A stretch of 64,000 nucleotides of DNA from G963422445 sp963422445 (GCA_963422445.2 OY729512.2:6507219-6571218), one strand, 5' to 3'. Shown: positions 8,830 to 18,450, counted from the stretch's first letter. A program made the numbers and translations. The notes: generated from the sequence alone by a model not told the origin.

Positions 8830-10887
8830 TTATCCTGACGGCCGGGGGTCTGCCCGTCCGCGGCGTCGACGGCGACCGGCCCCGACGCCGGTCTCTTGCG
8901 CCCCCGCGCGGGGGGGCAACGTGACGGCCGCACGCAACAGCGGGTAGTCGGCAGTCTTGTGCGGGATCGCCATGGCGCCCAGAAAATGCTCCTGAAACCG
9001 GGGCTCGACCGCGGTTTCGATCTTCTCAACCGCGCGCACTACACGTTCGATGTCACGACGGGCCTCGGCATCAAGCAAGGCGATTCGCGCGCCCGTGCCC
9101 GCGGCATTGCCCACCGACCAGACCCGGTCGAGCGCACAGTCCGGGATCATGCCGAGAATCATGGCGTATTTCGTGTCGATATGGCTGCCGAACGCACCGG
9201 CCAGAAGCACCCGGTCAACCGTCTCGACGTCAAGATGATCCATCAGCAGGCGGGCGCCGGCGTACAACGCCGCCTTGGCCAGCTGGATCGCCCGGACATC
9301 GTTCTGCGTGATCGAGATCTGATCGGTCAGCCGATACGAGAATGTCCGGCCGGTTCCATGAACCCGCCTGTTGCGCCTGGCCATGCTGCCGTCGATGATT
9401 CCGTCCTCGGTCAGAATGCCGGCAAGAAACATCTCCCCGAGCACCTCGATGATCCCGGACCCGCAAATTCCGGTCACACCGGTCCGGCCCAGCGATACCG
9501 CAAACCCGTTATCGTCCGACCACAGCGACGAGCCGATCACCTGAAACCGCGGCTCCAGGGTTTTCGGGTCGATCCGGACCCGCTCGATCGCGCCCGGCGC
9601 GGCACGCTGTCCGGCCGAGATCTGCGCCCCTTCAAAGGCCGGCCCGGTCGGACTTGAGCACGCAATCAGCCGGTCCCGATTGCCGAGCACGATTTCCGCG
9701 TTGGTGCCGATATCGATCAGCAGCGTCATTTCATCATGACGATGTGGACTTTCCGACAGGATGACCGCTGCCGTGTCGGCACCGACATGGCCAGCAATGC
9801 AGGGCAACCCGTAAACCCTGGCGCCGGGATGCAGGGCCAGATCAAGCTCGGCCGCCTTCTGATCCGTCGCTGTATCGACCGCAAGCGCAAACGGCGCGCC
9901 GCCAAGTTCCGTCGGATCAAGGCCAAGCATGAGATGATGCATCACCGGGTTGCCGACGAAGACAAGATCAATGATGTCGTCCGGCGCAGCCCCGACCTCG
10001 GCCGTCGTCGCCGCTGCCAGATCATTGACCGCGCCACGCACCGCTTCCGTCATCGCGATATCGCCGCCAGGGTTCATCATGACGTAGGACACCCGGCTCA
10101 TCAGATCCTCGCCAAAACGGATCTGCGGGTTCATGATGCCGGCCGATGCCACGACCTCACCGGTCACGAGGTCGCAGAGGTCGCCGGACATGGTGGTCGA
10201 TCCGATATCCACGGCCAGACCATAGATCCGGTCGCGAAACCCGGGCCAGATCGCGACCACCCGGTCATTCGAGCGCAACGCGACCGTGACCTTCCAGTCG
10301 CTCGCGCGCAACGTCTTTTGCAGTAATTGCACAACCGGCAAGTCCCAGGCGACATCATCGGCGACATTCCAGTGCGGCCATTGCTCCCGCAGGCTCTGGC
10401 AAAGCCGCCGAAAGTCTCCGGACGGGTCATGCATGTCGGGTTCCCTGACCTCGACATAATGTAGATGACAGATCGGACGGGTCCGGAGAGCCCGGCTTTC
10501 CGCACGCTTGCGAACGATCTGACGATGAAGCTGGCTTTCCGACGGAACATCGATGACGGCATCGGCCATCAGTTTCACGGTGCAGCCGAGTCGCCGCGCG
10601 GGCTTCAGGCCGCGCCGGTCGGCAAACCGCTTTTCGACATCGCTGAACGGGCTGAGACCCGTCTGGTCCGCGGTAATGCCAAACTTCGGGAAGGTTCCCA
10701 GCGACGGCTCCACCTGGCAGCGGCCACAAAGTCCACGCCCGCCACAAACCGAATCAAGATCGACCCCGATCATGCGGGCCGCATCCAGAACCGAGGTTCC
10801 GCTTGCTACCGAACCGCGCAAACCGGTCGGCGTGAAGACCACCCGAACCCTGTCACTGCATCCGGACACAGCCTCCGGGTCCGCCAT
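8830..10887 (-). CDS. RACo-like corrinoid activation protein (ferredoxin + ASKHA ATPase, DUF4445)
   Basis: About 685 residues. An N-terminal plant-type [2Fe-2S] ferredoxin domain has the cluster ligands in VCGGRGLCGRCQVEP plus a later Cys (RRLGC). A linker and a large ASKHA-type ATP-binding domain follow, with YGLAVDIGSTTMSGDLCDL, LLIDIGTNAEIVLGN and GVTGICGSGIIEV. Such proteins (RACo, RamA-like) reductively return Co(II) corrinoid proteins to Co(I) using ATP, in B12-dependent methyl transfer. ATG 10887 is preferred over a longer frame to 10932 because it lies 4 bases past the upstream stop with a GA-rich ribosome site. It is third in the MTHFR-methyltransferase-activator operon. The last ~20 residues are Arg/Gly-rich and may be non-native. 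No corrinoid protein is encoded next to it. Confidence 0.85.
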   Translation of the reverse strand: MADPEAVSGCSDRVRVVFTPTGLRGSVASGTSVLDAARMIGVDLDSVCGGRGLCGRCQVEPSLGTFPKFGITADQTGLSPFSDVEKRFADRRGLKPARRLGCTVKLMADAVIDVPSESQLHRQIVRKRAESRALRTRPICHLHYVEVREPDMHDPSGDFRRLCQSLREQWPHWNVADDVAWDLPVVQLLQKTLRASDWKVTVALRSNDRVVAIWPGFRDRIYGLAVDIGSTTMSGDLCDLVTGEVVASAGIMNPQIRFGEDLMSRVSYVMMNPGGDIAMTEAVRGAVNDLAAATTAEVGAAPDDIIDLVFVGNPVMHHLMLGLDPTELGGAPFALAVDTATDQKAAELDLALHPGARVYGLPCIAGHVGADTAAVILSESPHRHDEMTLLIDIGTNAEIVLGNRDRLIACSSPTGPAFEGAQISAGQRAAPGAIERVRIDPKTLEPRFQVIGSSLWSDDNGFAVSLGRTGVTGICGSGIIEVLGEMFLAGILTEDGIIDGSMARRNRRVHGTGRTFSYRLTDQISITQNDVRAIQLAKAALYAGARLLMDHLDVETVDRVLLAGAFGSHIDTKYAMILGMIPDCALDRVWSVGNAAGTGARIALLDAEARRDIERVVRAVEKIETAVEPRFQEHFLGAMAIPHKTADYPLLRAAVTLPPRAGAQETGVGAGRRRRRGRADPRPSG

Positions 10888-10891
10888 TCTC

Positions 10892-11797
10892 TCAGGCCCG
10901 ACGCCTGCGGCGCTCGCGCCGTCCAGAGACACCCGCTACCCCAGCATCACCCATCGGCACGCGAAACTTCCGAATCCAGCGGCGGCACTCCGGATCATGC
11001 CCCATCATGACGTCCGCGCCGCAAACAGCGCCCATTTCTTCGTCATGCAACGGGTTCATGATCGCCGAGGTCATCCCGGCACCGATCGCCATCGCCAGAA
11101 ACGTCCCGTTCAGGGCATGCCGATTAGGTAGGCCGAACGAGATGTTGGACGCACCGCAAGTTGTGTTGACCCCGAGTTCGTCCCGCAGCCGGCGAATCAG
11201 GGCAAATGCCGTTGCACCAGCGCGGTTGATCGCTCCGACCGGCATGATCAAAGGATCGACAACCACATCGGCGGGCTTGATGCCATGGTCCTGAGCCCGT
11301 TCGACAATCTTCCGCGCAACCGCGAAACGGACATCCGGATCTTCCGAAATCCCGGTCTCGTCATTGGAGATCGCAACCACCGCGGCACCATGTCTGGCGA
11401 TCAGCGGCAAGACTGATTCCAGCCGCTCCTCCTCACCGGTTACCGAATTGACTAAGGGTTTTCCCTGATAAGCGGCGAGACCGGCTTCAAGCGCCTCGAC
11501 AATCGAACTGTCAATCGACAACGGCACATCGGTAATCGACTGCACAAGGCAAATCGTTTCGGCAAGGATCCGCGGCTCGTCGGCAAGAGGAATTCCGGCA
11601 TTGACGTCAAGCATGCTGGCGCCAGCCGCGACCTGGGCCAGCGCATCCGCTTCGACCCGGCTGTAATCGCCGACCACCATCTCGGCGGCCAGCAGCTTGC
11701 GACCGGTGGGATTGATCCGTTCGCCTATGATGCAGAAGGGCTCGTCAAAGCCAAGAGCGACATCACGGCTGGCAGAGCTGACAACAGTTCGGGTCAT
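10892..11797 (-). CDS. Pterin-binding methyltransferase (methyl-H4folate:corrinoid type)
   Basis: The 301-residue TIM-barrel protein has the pterin-binding family motifs in order: IIGERINPTGRK, MLDVNAG, VPLSIDSS, LVNSVTGEE, VAISNDETG, VVDPLIMPVG and CGASNISFGLPNR. These match the MtrH/AcsE-type domain that moves a methyl group between tetrahydrofolate and a corrinoid protein, as does the middle domain of MetH. ATG 11797 follows a GAAAGG site at good spacing. It lies between a methylenetetrahydrofolate reductase gene and the corrinoid activator, so the likely flow is substrate methyl group, corrinoid, methyl-H4folate, then oxidation by the reductase working backwards (inference). The C-terminus is an unusual run of Arg codons (RRERRRRRA). 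Confidence 0.85.
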   Translation of the reverse strand: MTRTVVSSASRDVALGFDEPFCIIGERINPTGRKLLAAEMVVGDYSRVEADALAQVAAGASMLDVNAGIPLADEPRILAETICLVQSITDVPLSIDSSIVEALEAGLAAYQGKPLVNSVTGEEERLESVLPLIARHGAAVVAISNDETGISEDPDVRFAVARKIVERAQDHGIKPADVVVDPLIMPVGAINRAGATAFALIRRLRDELGVNTTCGASNISFGLPNRHALNGTFLAMAIGAGMTSAIMNPLHDEEMGAVCGADVMMGHDPECRRWIRKFRVPMGDAGVAGVSGRRERRRRRA

Positions 11798-11822
11798 GAT
11801 AGGGCCTTTCAGGTAGCGGGAG

Positions 11823-12740
11823 TCACGATGCGATACGAAGCTGGCCGGTTTCCCGGGCGGCAACCCCGTCGCCATATCCGAAGTCGATCTGATCGGCGAC
11901 AACCGCATTGACCCAATCGGCGGTCTTGCCAAGGCCGCCGAAGGGGTAGAAATGGATCTTGCGGATCAACCGCTCCGGGTCATCGGCGACGGCTTTGGCG
12001 AGGCCGGATACCATTGCGTCCGGTTCCTGCACGACCAGCAGCCTTGCGATATTTCGTCCCTGTCGGACCAGCATTCGCATCGACGGCCCGACACCCGACA
12101 TCCGTGCGAACTTCAGCAGGGTTTTCACGGTCGCAGGGCCCGGCACGCCGGTATGGATCGGCAGCCGGTTACCATCCCTGCGAATCTGCCGTTCCCAGTT
12201 CAGGACTGTTGCCACATCGAAACAGAACTGGGTGACGATGTAGACATCGGCATCGCTGTCGCGCGCCCAGGCATTCTTTTCGGCGAGCGCCCGGCTGACG
12301 GCATGGCTGGGAATGTCGGGCGAGCCCTCGGGATGACCGGCCACACCGATCCGGGTAATCCCGTATCTTTCCAGAAGACCGCTTGCAAGAATCTGCATCG
12401 TGTCCGCGAAGGGCCCGGCCTGCCGCGCCGCGCCGCTGCCGATCACCAGAGCTTCAGTCACCGCGGCCTGCGAAGCCAGCTGGTCAAAGCCGGATTCGAG
12501 ATGCGCCCGGCTCTCGAAACTGCGGGCCGCGATATGCGGAACCGGATTGAATCCCTCCCGGCGCAATCGCGCGCAGACCGAGATCGTATCGGCAAAATCC
12601 GAACCCGGCAGAAACGTCACGTTCACTGTCGTGCCGGCGGGGACGTGAGCCGCAAAGTCGGCGACCCGCGCGGCCGATGCCGGGGTGACTTCGACGGAGT
12701 AATCGGATAGCAGCGAGGCAATCTGTTGCCGTGTTACCAT
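11823..12740 (-). CDS. Methylenetetrahydrofolate reductase-family protein (catabolic copy)
   Basis: A 305-residue FAD-type TIM-barrel protein of the MTHFR family. Visible are VNVTFLPGSDFADTISVCAR, FNPVPHIAARSF (substrate/flavin strand), EALVIGSGAARQAGPF, RIGVAGHPEGSPDIP (family GxPEGHP motif), DADVYIVTQFCFD (family TQFFFD motif) and IHTGVPGPATVKTLL. ATG 12740 is used because the upstream 41 codons are unlike the family. The gene leads the one-carbon operon, with 25 bases to the methyltransferase gene. A second, more canonical metF is in the methionine operon at 19.5 kb, so this copy probably serves methyl-group oxidation linked to the corrinoid genes (inference). It is divergent from the SDR gene at 13.07 kb. 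Confidence 0.83.
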   Translation of the reverse strand: MVTRQQIASLLSDYSVEVTPASAARVADFAAHVPAGTTVNVTFLPGSDFADTISVCARLRREGFNPVPHIAARSFESRAHLESGFDQLASQAAVTEALVIGSGAARQAGPFADTMQILASGLLERYGITRIGVAGHPEGSPDIPSHAVSRALAEKNAWARDSDADVYIVTQFCFDVATVLNWERQIRRDGNRLPIHTGVPGPATVKTLLKFARMSGVGPSMRMLVRQGRNIARLLVVQEPDAMVSGLAKAVADDPERLIRKIHFYPFGGLGKTADWVNAVVADQIDFGYGDGVAARETGQLRIAS

Positions 12741-13064
12741 TGATGTGACCCCTTGCAGCGCCCGCCGGCCATCCCGGTCGATCGTACCGCTGATGTAACC
12801 GGCCCGAACCAAGTGAATTTTGCTTGCCCGCGCCGCATGTAGTTCCGAATGCGACACTTTCAAAAAAACTGTTATTTAATGGGATGTTCCGGACCGATTA
12901 AACGGCCAGGTCAAACCGGCCAGACGCGAGGGACCCTCCCAGGTCCGAAGTGGCGAATTGCGGATATTTCCCACACTGCCGCATCCGTCCGGCGTGTCGA
13001 TATTGATTATCGCCGCGCACTCGTCTTGATTGCGACCACATTCCGACCGGCAGGAGCTGATAAC

Positions 13065-13823
13065 ATGGACTATACATTCGATCTGACGGGCAAGGTCGCC
13101 CTCGTAACCGGTGCCTCGCAAGGCCTCGGCCAGCGTTTTGCGATGACCCTTGCAGAGCACGGCGCGGCGGTGGCCTTGGCCGCACGCCAGATCGACCGGC
13201 TCGAACAGTTGCAGGTAGACATCGAAGCGATAGGCGCAACTGCGCACGCCGTCGCGATGGACATTCTTGATCTTGACAGCATCAACGCGGGGGTTGCGGA
13301 TGCTGAAGCCACGCTCGGCCCTGTCGATATTCTGGTCAACAATGCCGGACTCGCGATCAACAAGTTCTTCCTCGATGTGACCGAGGATGACTACGACACG
13401 ATCTTCGGCACCAATCTCAAGGGCTGTTTTTTCTGCGCTCAGGCGGTTGCAAGATCCATGACGCAGCGCGGCGCGGGATCGATCATCAACATTTCATCGG
13501 TGCTCGGAATGCGGCCAATTGGCACGTTGACGACCTATTGCGCCTCAAAGGGCGGTCTGAATCAGCTCACCGCCGCCATGGGTCTCGAACTAGCGCGAAG
13601 CGGTGTTCGGGTGAACGCGATCGCCCCGGGCTATGTCGAGACCCCGATGAACAGCACCTTCTTCCAGTCACCGCCCGGTCAGGCGCTCGTGAACTCGGTG
13701 CCGCAGCGCCGCCTCGGCCAGGTCCAGGATCTCGACGGCGCCTTGCTGCTGCTGGCTTCAGACGCCTCACGTTTCATGACCGGTTCGGTCATCACGGTCG
13801 ACGGCGGCTTCGTCATTCGTTGA
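13065..13823 (+). CDS. Short-chain dehydrogenase/reductase (classical SDR)
   Basis: A 252-residue classical SDR. It has the cofactor site VALVTGASQGLGQ, Asp in MDILDLD, the NNAG strand VDILVNNAGLAI, catalytic Ser in INISSVLG and the YxxxK pair in TYCASKGG, followed by VRVNAIAPGYVETPMN and the C-terminal DGGFVIR. ATG 13065 has GGAG 10 bases upstream, while the longer open frame to 12849 does not look coding. The substrate cannot be read; many relatives are annotated gluconate 5-dehydrogenase or 3-oxoacyl reductase. It is transcribed away from the one-carbon operon, so the 324-base gap holds both promoters. All active-site residues are present. Confidence 0.88.
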   Translation: MDYTFDLTGKVALVTGASQGLGQRFAMTLAEHGAAVALAARQIDRLEQLQVDIEAIGATAHAVAMDILDLDSINAGVADAEATLGPVDILVNNAGLAINKFFLDVTEDDYDTIFGTNLKGCFFCAQAVARSMTQRGAGSIINISSVLGMRPIGTLTTYCASKGGLNQLTAAMGLELARSGVRVNAIAPGYVETPMNSTFFQSPPGQALVNSVPQRRLGQVQDLDGALLLLASDASRFMTGSVITVDGGFVIR

Positions 13824-14016
13824 AGCGTCCTCACCGCATGCCAGATCGCCGACAGGATCAGGGTCGGCACCCTCGCCGTCGAAGCCGGGCTTGGGTATGT
13901 CGAGACGAGCGCCTTAAACATCTCTTTGACTATATGTGCAGGTCTTCTAAAAAGGAAACTGAATGCGAATCCGGGCAGAATGCAGCATCCACGGACCAGT
14001 CCTTGACCACGGTAAT

Positions 14017-14095
14017 CCCATGCTAGACTCGAGCGTCAGTCGAGCGGCGCTTTGACAACATGCAGCGAAGTCATTTTCATAACTTAGTCCGTAAA
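14017..14095 (+). repeat. 79-bp dispersed repeat, copy 1 (other copy at 52344-52422)
   Basis: This stretch, with GTCGAGCGGCGCTTTGACAA at its centre, recurs at 52344-52422 in the same orientation with a modest number of mismatches. Both copies lie just upstream of a MITE of the same family. It is probably the end of an older mobile element; no coding function is seen. Confidence 0.75.
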
Positions 14096-14148
14096 ATAGC
14101 TTGAATCGCCGGAGAAAACGGGCTTTTTCATCTTTTTTGGCAAGATGG

Positions 14149-14199
14149 CATGTCACCAAACTCTTGTCATGGACTCGCTGTTTACAGCGTGGGATCACC
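14149..14199 (-). repeat. 51-bp dispersed repeat, inverted relative to 25934-25984
   Basis: Read on the minus strand, this segment matches 25934-25984 with about four mismatches (core ACAGCGAGTCCATGACAAGA). Both copies sit at the edge of non-coding debris, one after pdxH and one after the SDR gene. Likely an IS terminus or small repeat. Confidence 0.7.
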
Positions 14200-14244
14200 G
14201 TGGTCCTTTACGGACCAGACTTGACTTGCGTGAATATCCTTGTA

Positions 14245-14364
14245 ACCGCTTATGCACTTGGCTCCGGCTTGATCAACATGTTGATCGAAAACCGTCCAAA
14301 TGGACCGGTAGGAGTCAATTTCTCGCGGCAAACTCTCGCAACCGGATCTATGTGCATAAGCGGT
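14245..14364. mobile_element. MITE-like element, 120 bp, with 8-bp target duplication (copy 1)
   Basis: The element starts ACCGCTTATGCAC and ends with its exact complement GTGCATAAGCGGT; the match continues imperfectly to GGCTCCGG/CCGGATC. It is flanked on both sides by the same 8 bases, TCCTTGTA (14237-14244 and 14365-14372), a clear target-site duplication. It codes for nothing. A second element with the same terminal repeats, a different core and a different 8-bp duplication is at 52430-52540. No transposase in the window has these ends. Confidence 0.85.
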
Positions 14365-14559
14365 TCCTTGTAATTTGTCCTCACAATCTGGTCTCGGCTG
14401 AATCCGGCCATTCGCGGCGCGGGAGACCAGCTGCTATGGGGCTGGTTTTTGGTGCGGATCCGTGGCCTTGGGACGGCATCCCTGTCGATGTGGGGTCGGC
14501 AAGATGGCATACTCGGCCCTCGTCACCTGGAAAATAATACTATGATCGTCAGCACCTTG

Positions 14560-14788
14560 TAATGCCCTCGCTGCGGCTCGCGACCTCAAGGCCGCCGGCT
14601 TCGATGCCGACCAGGCCGAGACGACCGCCGAAGGGTTGCATCGAGCCGCTGCCACCGATAGGAACGATCTTGCGACAAAAGCCGATCCGGCCAGCATAGA
14701 GGCGCGCTTTTACCGAGCCTTATGGATTTAGGGAGCCGGCATTGTTGCTATCCTGACCGCCTTTCGGTTCCTGCCGCTCGTGTCGTAA
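14560..14788 (+). pseudogene. DUF1640-like (coiled-coil, membrane-anchored) protein remnant
   Basis: The frame through 14572 reads LAAARDLKAAGFDADQAETT, then AEGLHRA...NDLATKAD..SIEARFYRALWI, the pattern of short DUF1640 proteins (an L..AGF...QAE start, a heptad region ending in DLATKADL, then a membrane helix). A TAG at 14729-14731 interrupts the frame, and it continues GAGIVAILTAFRFLPLVS to TAA 14786-14788, which is the expected C-terminal helix. No start codon remains upstream. It is a truncated gene with an in-frame nonsense codon. Confidence 0.6.
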
Positions 14789-14964
14789 GGAGCGCACCTC
14801 CAGAACGCCTCTGGTGTTTGTCATTAATTCATAGCCGACACATGAACGTTGAAATGACATGTATCGGGCATGTAGATTGGCATGCGATAGTTCGGCCGGA
14901 TCATGATCGAAAGGTTCAAGGATGCGGCCGGTGACGTCAGGACGCAAAATCCTGTCGCGGCTAG

Positions 14965-16141
14965 GGAATGTCTGAACAAGTCGGTTTTTTCGTGTATACG
15001 GGTGTTGTGGCCCGTGGATGAAACACGAGAGCCCATCGGGGACGTGTTGTCGTGCCAGGAAATGGGGATTTCGATGCCCGAGCCGACCGTCCCCGCCGCC
15101 TTGCGGCGGTTGCGGACGGACTCCCCCCACATCAGGCGGTGGCGTCGCGCCCCGCGATGAGCAGATTGGTGAACCCGAGCAGCACGGCGATGCGTTGCGT
15201 GTTCTTCGCCAGCCCCCGATAGCGCACCTTCGCGTAACCGAAGTGGCGCTTCACATACAGGAACGGATGCTCCACCTTGGCCCGAACCGACGCCTTGCGC
15301 CTCTCCGACGCCGGGCCCGCCTTGTCCAGCCCCCGGCGCTTGCCGGGCTTCATCGCCACATCCCAGTCCACGTCCGTGTCCCGGTTCTCCGCGCGCTTGT
15401 CCACCCCCTGATAGCCCGCGTCACCCCACACCTGCTCCTCGCCCCCGTGCAACAGCGCGTGCGCCGTCGCCACATCCGAGACGTTCGCTGGCGTCGTCTC
15501 CACGCTGTGCGTCAAGCCCGACTGCGCATCCACCCCGATGTGCGCCTTCATCCCGAAATGCCACTGATTGCCCTTCTTCGTCTGATGCATCTCCGGGTCC
15601 CGCTCGCCCTTGCGGTTCTTCGTCGACGACGGCGCGGCAATGAGACTCGCGTCCACGATCGTCCCCTTGCTCAAGCGGTGTCCGAGAGAGGCCAGATGTG
15701 CGTTGATCTCCTCGAACAGCGTCTCACCCAGACCGTGCGTCTCCAGCAAGTGGCGGAAATGCAGGATCGTCGTCTCGTCAGGCAGCGCACCCGAGAGGCG
15801 CAACCCCACAAACCGCCGTACCGACTTCACCTCGTAGAGCAGGTCCTCCATCCCAGGGTCGCTCAGAGTGTAGAACAGCTGCAACCCAGTGCACCCGCAG
15901 CATCACGCTCAGCGGATAAGGCCGCCGACCGCGACCGGCCTTCGGGTAGAACGGCTCGATGCGGGCCTCCAGCCGCTCCCAGGGAACCAGCCCGTCCATC
16001 GTCTCGAGAAAGACCTCGCGCCGCGTCCGGCGCTTCTTCAGGTCGTGCTCCAGCTCCGCAAACGTCGCTTGCTCCAAGGCTCGCACTCCACTCCGTCACC
16101 AAGAAACCAATTGTACCAAAACCGACTTGTTCAGACAATCC
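14965..16141 (-). mobile_element. IS5-family element, copy 1, transposase frameshifted
   Basis: The ends GGAATGTCTGAACAAGTCGG (14965 on) and CCGACTTGTTCAGACAATCC (up to 16141) are inverted repeats flanked by CTAG on both sides (14961-14964 and 16142-16145), the target duplication expected for IS5. The transposase reads from ATG 16086 (MRALEQATFAELEHDL) to 15132. Its catalytic residues are visible as IVDASLIAAP (Asp), VWGDAGYQGVD (Asp) and VEHPFLYVKRHFG (Glu), but a frameshift near 15885 separates the first ~65 residues from the rest. Comparison with the intact copy at 35085-36044 locates the lesion. GSERR replaces AAVERR because a few bases were also lost near 15300. Confidence 0.9.
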
Positions 16142-16145
16142 CTAG

Positions 16146-16349
16146 ATAGTGTCGTCATGAGTGATGTTCATCTGTCCTATCTGTCGAACTCACTCGATGG
16201 TTCTTGGAGGCGACTCATCGGAATGGCTCATCGGCGTCACGACATTTCGGACAGGGTCTGGCTGTTGCTGGAGCCTCATCTGCCTGGTCGAGCGGGACGT
16301 TGGGGTGGGGTGGCACAGGATAATCGACGGTTCATTAATGCGATCTTCT
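16146..16349 (+). pseudogene. IS5-family (IS427-like) transposase N-terminal fragment
   Basis: From ATG 16223 the frame reads MAHRRHDISDRVWLLLEPHL then PGRAGRWGGVAQDNRRFINAI, the N-terminal DUF4096 domain of an IS427-group transposase different from the one at 4.2 kb. It is cut at 16349 by the inserted DDE element that begins at 16350. No matching 3' part is found beyond that element, so the rest was deleted. Confidence 0.75.
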
Positions 16350-17846
16350 GAACCTCTTGCAAAATTCCTGTCCCCAGGGTCCGGTGAGCCCGGATCGGTC
16401 GGTTGATCCCGGTCACCTCTGCACCTGGAGGTCGGAATCCATGGATTCGCGGTGTCTCATCAGAGATGATGAGACCGAACAGGGACCTTTGCGGACATCG
16501 GGACACGCCTCTCCGGGCCACTCTCTTCGAGAGGGCCGCGAAGGGGCGGCATGCGTTGTCGGAGCCGCGCTATGGGGCGGCGAGACGTATCAACGGGTCA
16601 GCCGCCAGGGCCAGGATGCCGACCATGAGATGGCAGGCGACCCTGGAATGTCCACGGACGCGGACATGGCGCCCGCCACACTCATCCTTGAGGCGGGCGT
16701 TGGTCCTCTCGACACCGGACCGGATCCGGAACCGCACGGTCTCGGGATCGACATGGCCTATTGCACGCTGGGCCCTGACCTCCCGGTCTCGCTCCTCCTT
16801 GAGGTCCTTGTCCTGGCGCGGATTGACATCGATGATCGGCACATGGCCAAGCCGTTCGCTCATCTGGTAGATCTCCCTGGCATCATAGGCCGCGTCCATG
16901 AGATCGTAGAGATTGGTCACACGCCCGGCGGTCATCATCGCCAGCGGGATCGCGACCGGGCTGTCATGGACGGATGCCGAGGTGAGGACGGTCCTCAGCG
17001 GCACCCCGCAGTCTGCTGTGTCGATATGCAGCTTGTCACCGCGCCAGGCCTCCATGACCCCCTTGGCAGTCTTCTTTGCCCCGTGATCGCAGACCTTCGG
17101 CAGCGCGTCGAGCCTCTCATCGAGATCCATCCCGTTCGCTTGCCGTTCGAGACGCCCAGGCCCTTCGTCCTCTCCGCGCCCTTGCGGGGCCGGCCGCCCT
17201 TGCGGTTCGGCGTCCTGGCCTTCGGCGTCGGGGCCGGCGTCTCCCGGGCCTCGATAGCCGTCGGGTCCCGCGACACGTGGCCGATGAGCGCATCGCCCAG
17301 TGTCTCTGCAACCAGAGCCGCGTGCATCCTCTCCGGAAGACGGGACTGCGAACATTCGGCAAACGTCCGCGAAAACGTCGCTTCACGCGGGATCTCCGCG
17401 ACACGCGACCAGCCGCACAGCCGGCGCAACGTCGGGTCCACCTTGAGCCTGTCGATCAGGTGGCGGGTCGTCGGCAGACCCCACACCGCCTTGGCGATGA
17501 AGCCACGGGCCAGCGCCTGGCGATCCTCCCGGGGCCGACCCGGACCGGTCCACACCTCATCGACGAAGCCCTCCACCTTGACGAGATCGAGAGCTGTCAC
17601 GAAGCGCTTGTGCGTCTCCAGGAGAGGACCGACCGCCTCGGCCAACGCAGGGAAAAGGTCCCCTTGAAATCGGCGCCAGAGATCGGATAGGGTCGAGCCA
17701 AGGGTCATCGGGGTCACCTCCTCGGTATCTTGTTATTGTAGAAACACAACAGACCACGAGGTGGCCCCGAAACCCAGGCCCTCGACAACAAAATCAGCCT
17801 CGACAAGGCAAAAAACCGGTCGGGCCGGCAATTTTGCAAGAAGCTC
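16350..17846 (-). mobile_element. Repeated DDE-type IS element, copy A, transposase frameshifted
   Basis: The element is about 1.5 kb with imperfect ends GAACCTCTTGCAAAATTCC (16350) and, inverted, GAGCTTCTTGCAAAATTGCC (17846). Its transposase starts at ATG 17708 after GAGGAGG and ends at 16570: VGPLLETHKRFVTALDLVK, LCGWSRVAEIPREATFSR, HVSRDPTAIEARE (first Asp), NLYDLMDAAYDAREIY (second Asp) and VERTNARLKDECGGRHVRVR (Glu). The family is a DDE_Tnp_1 (IS4/IS5-like) transposase; I cannot name the exact group. A single-base loss near 17160 shifts the frame between the linker and GRLERQANGMDLDERLD. Three other copies (27.3, 52.6 and 57.2 kb) allow direct comparison. Confidence 0.85.
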
Positions 17847-18102
17847 TTGAGGCCATCATCGACACGGTCGACCGGACCGGAAGCGACATTGTCAATGCCG
17901 GGCCGGTCACATCCTGCGGCAACGTCTCGGCGTCCAGGATCCCAGGACCGAGGCCTGGGAGGCCTTTAGACAAAGCGGCGGCAATCAGCGGCTGGACCCG
18001 GACAAGCCCCTCGCCCCGGTCTTCTCCGAACCTTGGATGCTTTCCCTCAATGCCGAATTCTGACACGCAGGGCGCCGATGTTCAACATGGGGTAACAGGG
18101 TC

Positions 18103-18375
18103 GTGCAACACCCCGCGGCCTATCAGCAGCGCCAGGCCTCCGAGATAGTCCTGCGTGCCATCGCGCAGTTGCAGCCGAACTATCCCTTCTATCTCAAAGG
18201 CGGCATGCTCATGGGCTTGGTCCATGAAAGTCCACGCGAAACAACCAATATCGACCTTCCATTGATGTGTCGATCACCCGATACGATGAAACAAATTGTC
18301 ACGCCCATGAACGGCCACTTCAGCATCGCTGCGGCCGAACCGGGGCATGCGCCCTTCGATGTCGGCATCCATTGA
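18103..18375 (+). pseudogene. AbiEii-type nucleotidyltransferase toxin, N-terminal remnant
   Basis: The frame reads QHPAAYQQRQASEIVLRAIA, then FYLKGGMLMGLVHESPRETTNIDLP. The LKGG...SPR.T.NIDL pattern is the nucleotidyltransferase core (GG and DxD-like IDL) of AbiEii/AbiGii toxins. The frame ends after about 90 residues, and a neighbouring frame from 18267 continues for a little. A piece just upstream in another frame (EAWEAFRQSGGNQRLDPDK, about 17956-18060) may belong to a partner gene. The body of the toxin is missing. An intact AbiEii of a different subtype is present at 61-62 kb. Confidence 0.55.
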
Positions 18376-18450
18376 TAAGATATCCGCCCCGACGCCTCTT
18401 CCATCCGGCAACATATTCGAACAACGGAAGCGGAGATTTCGATTTCCGGG

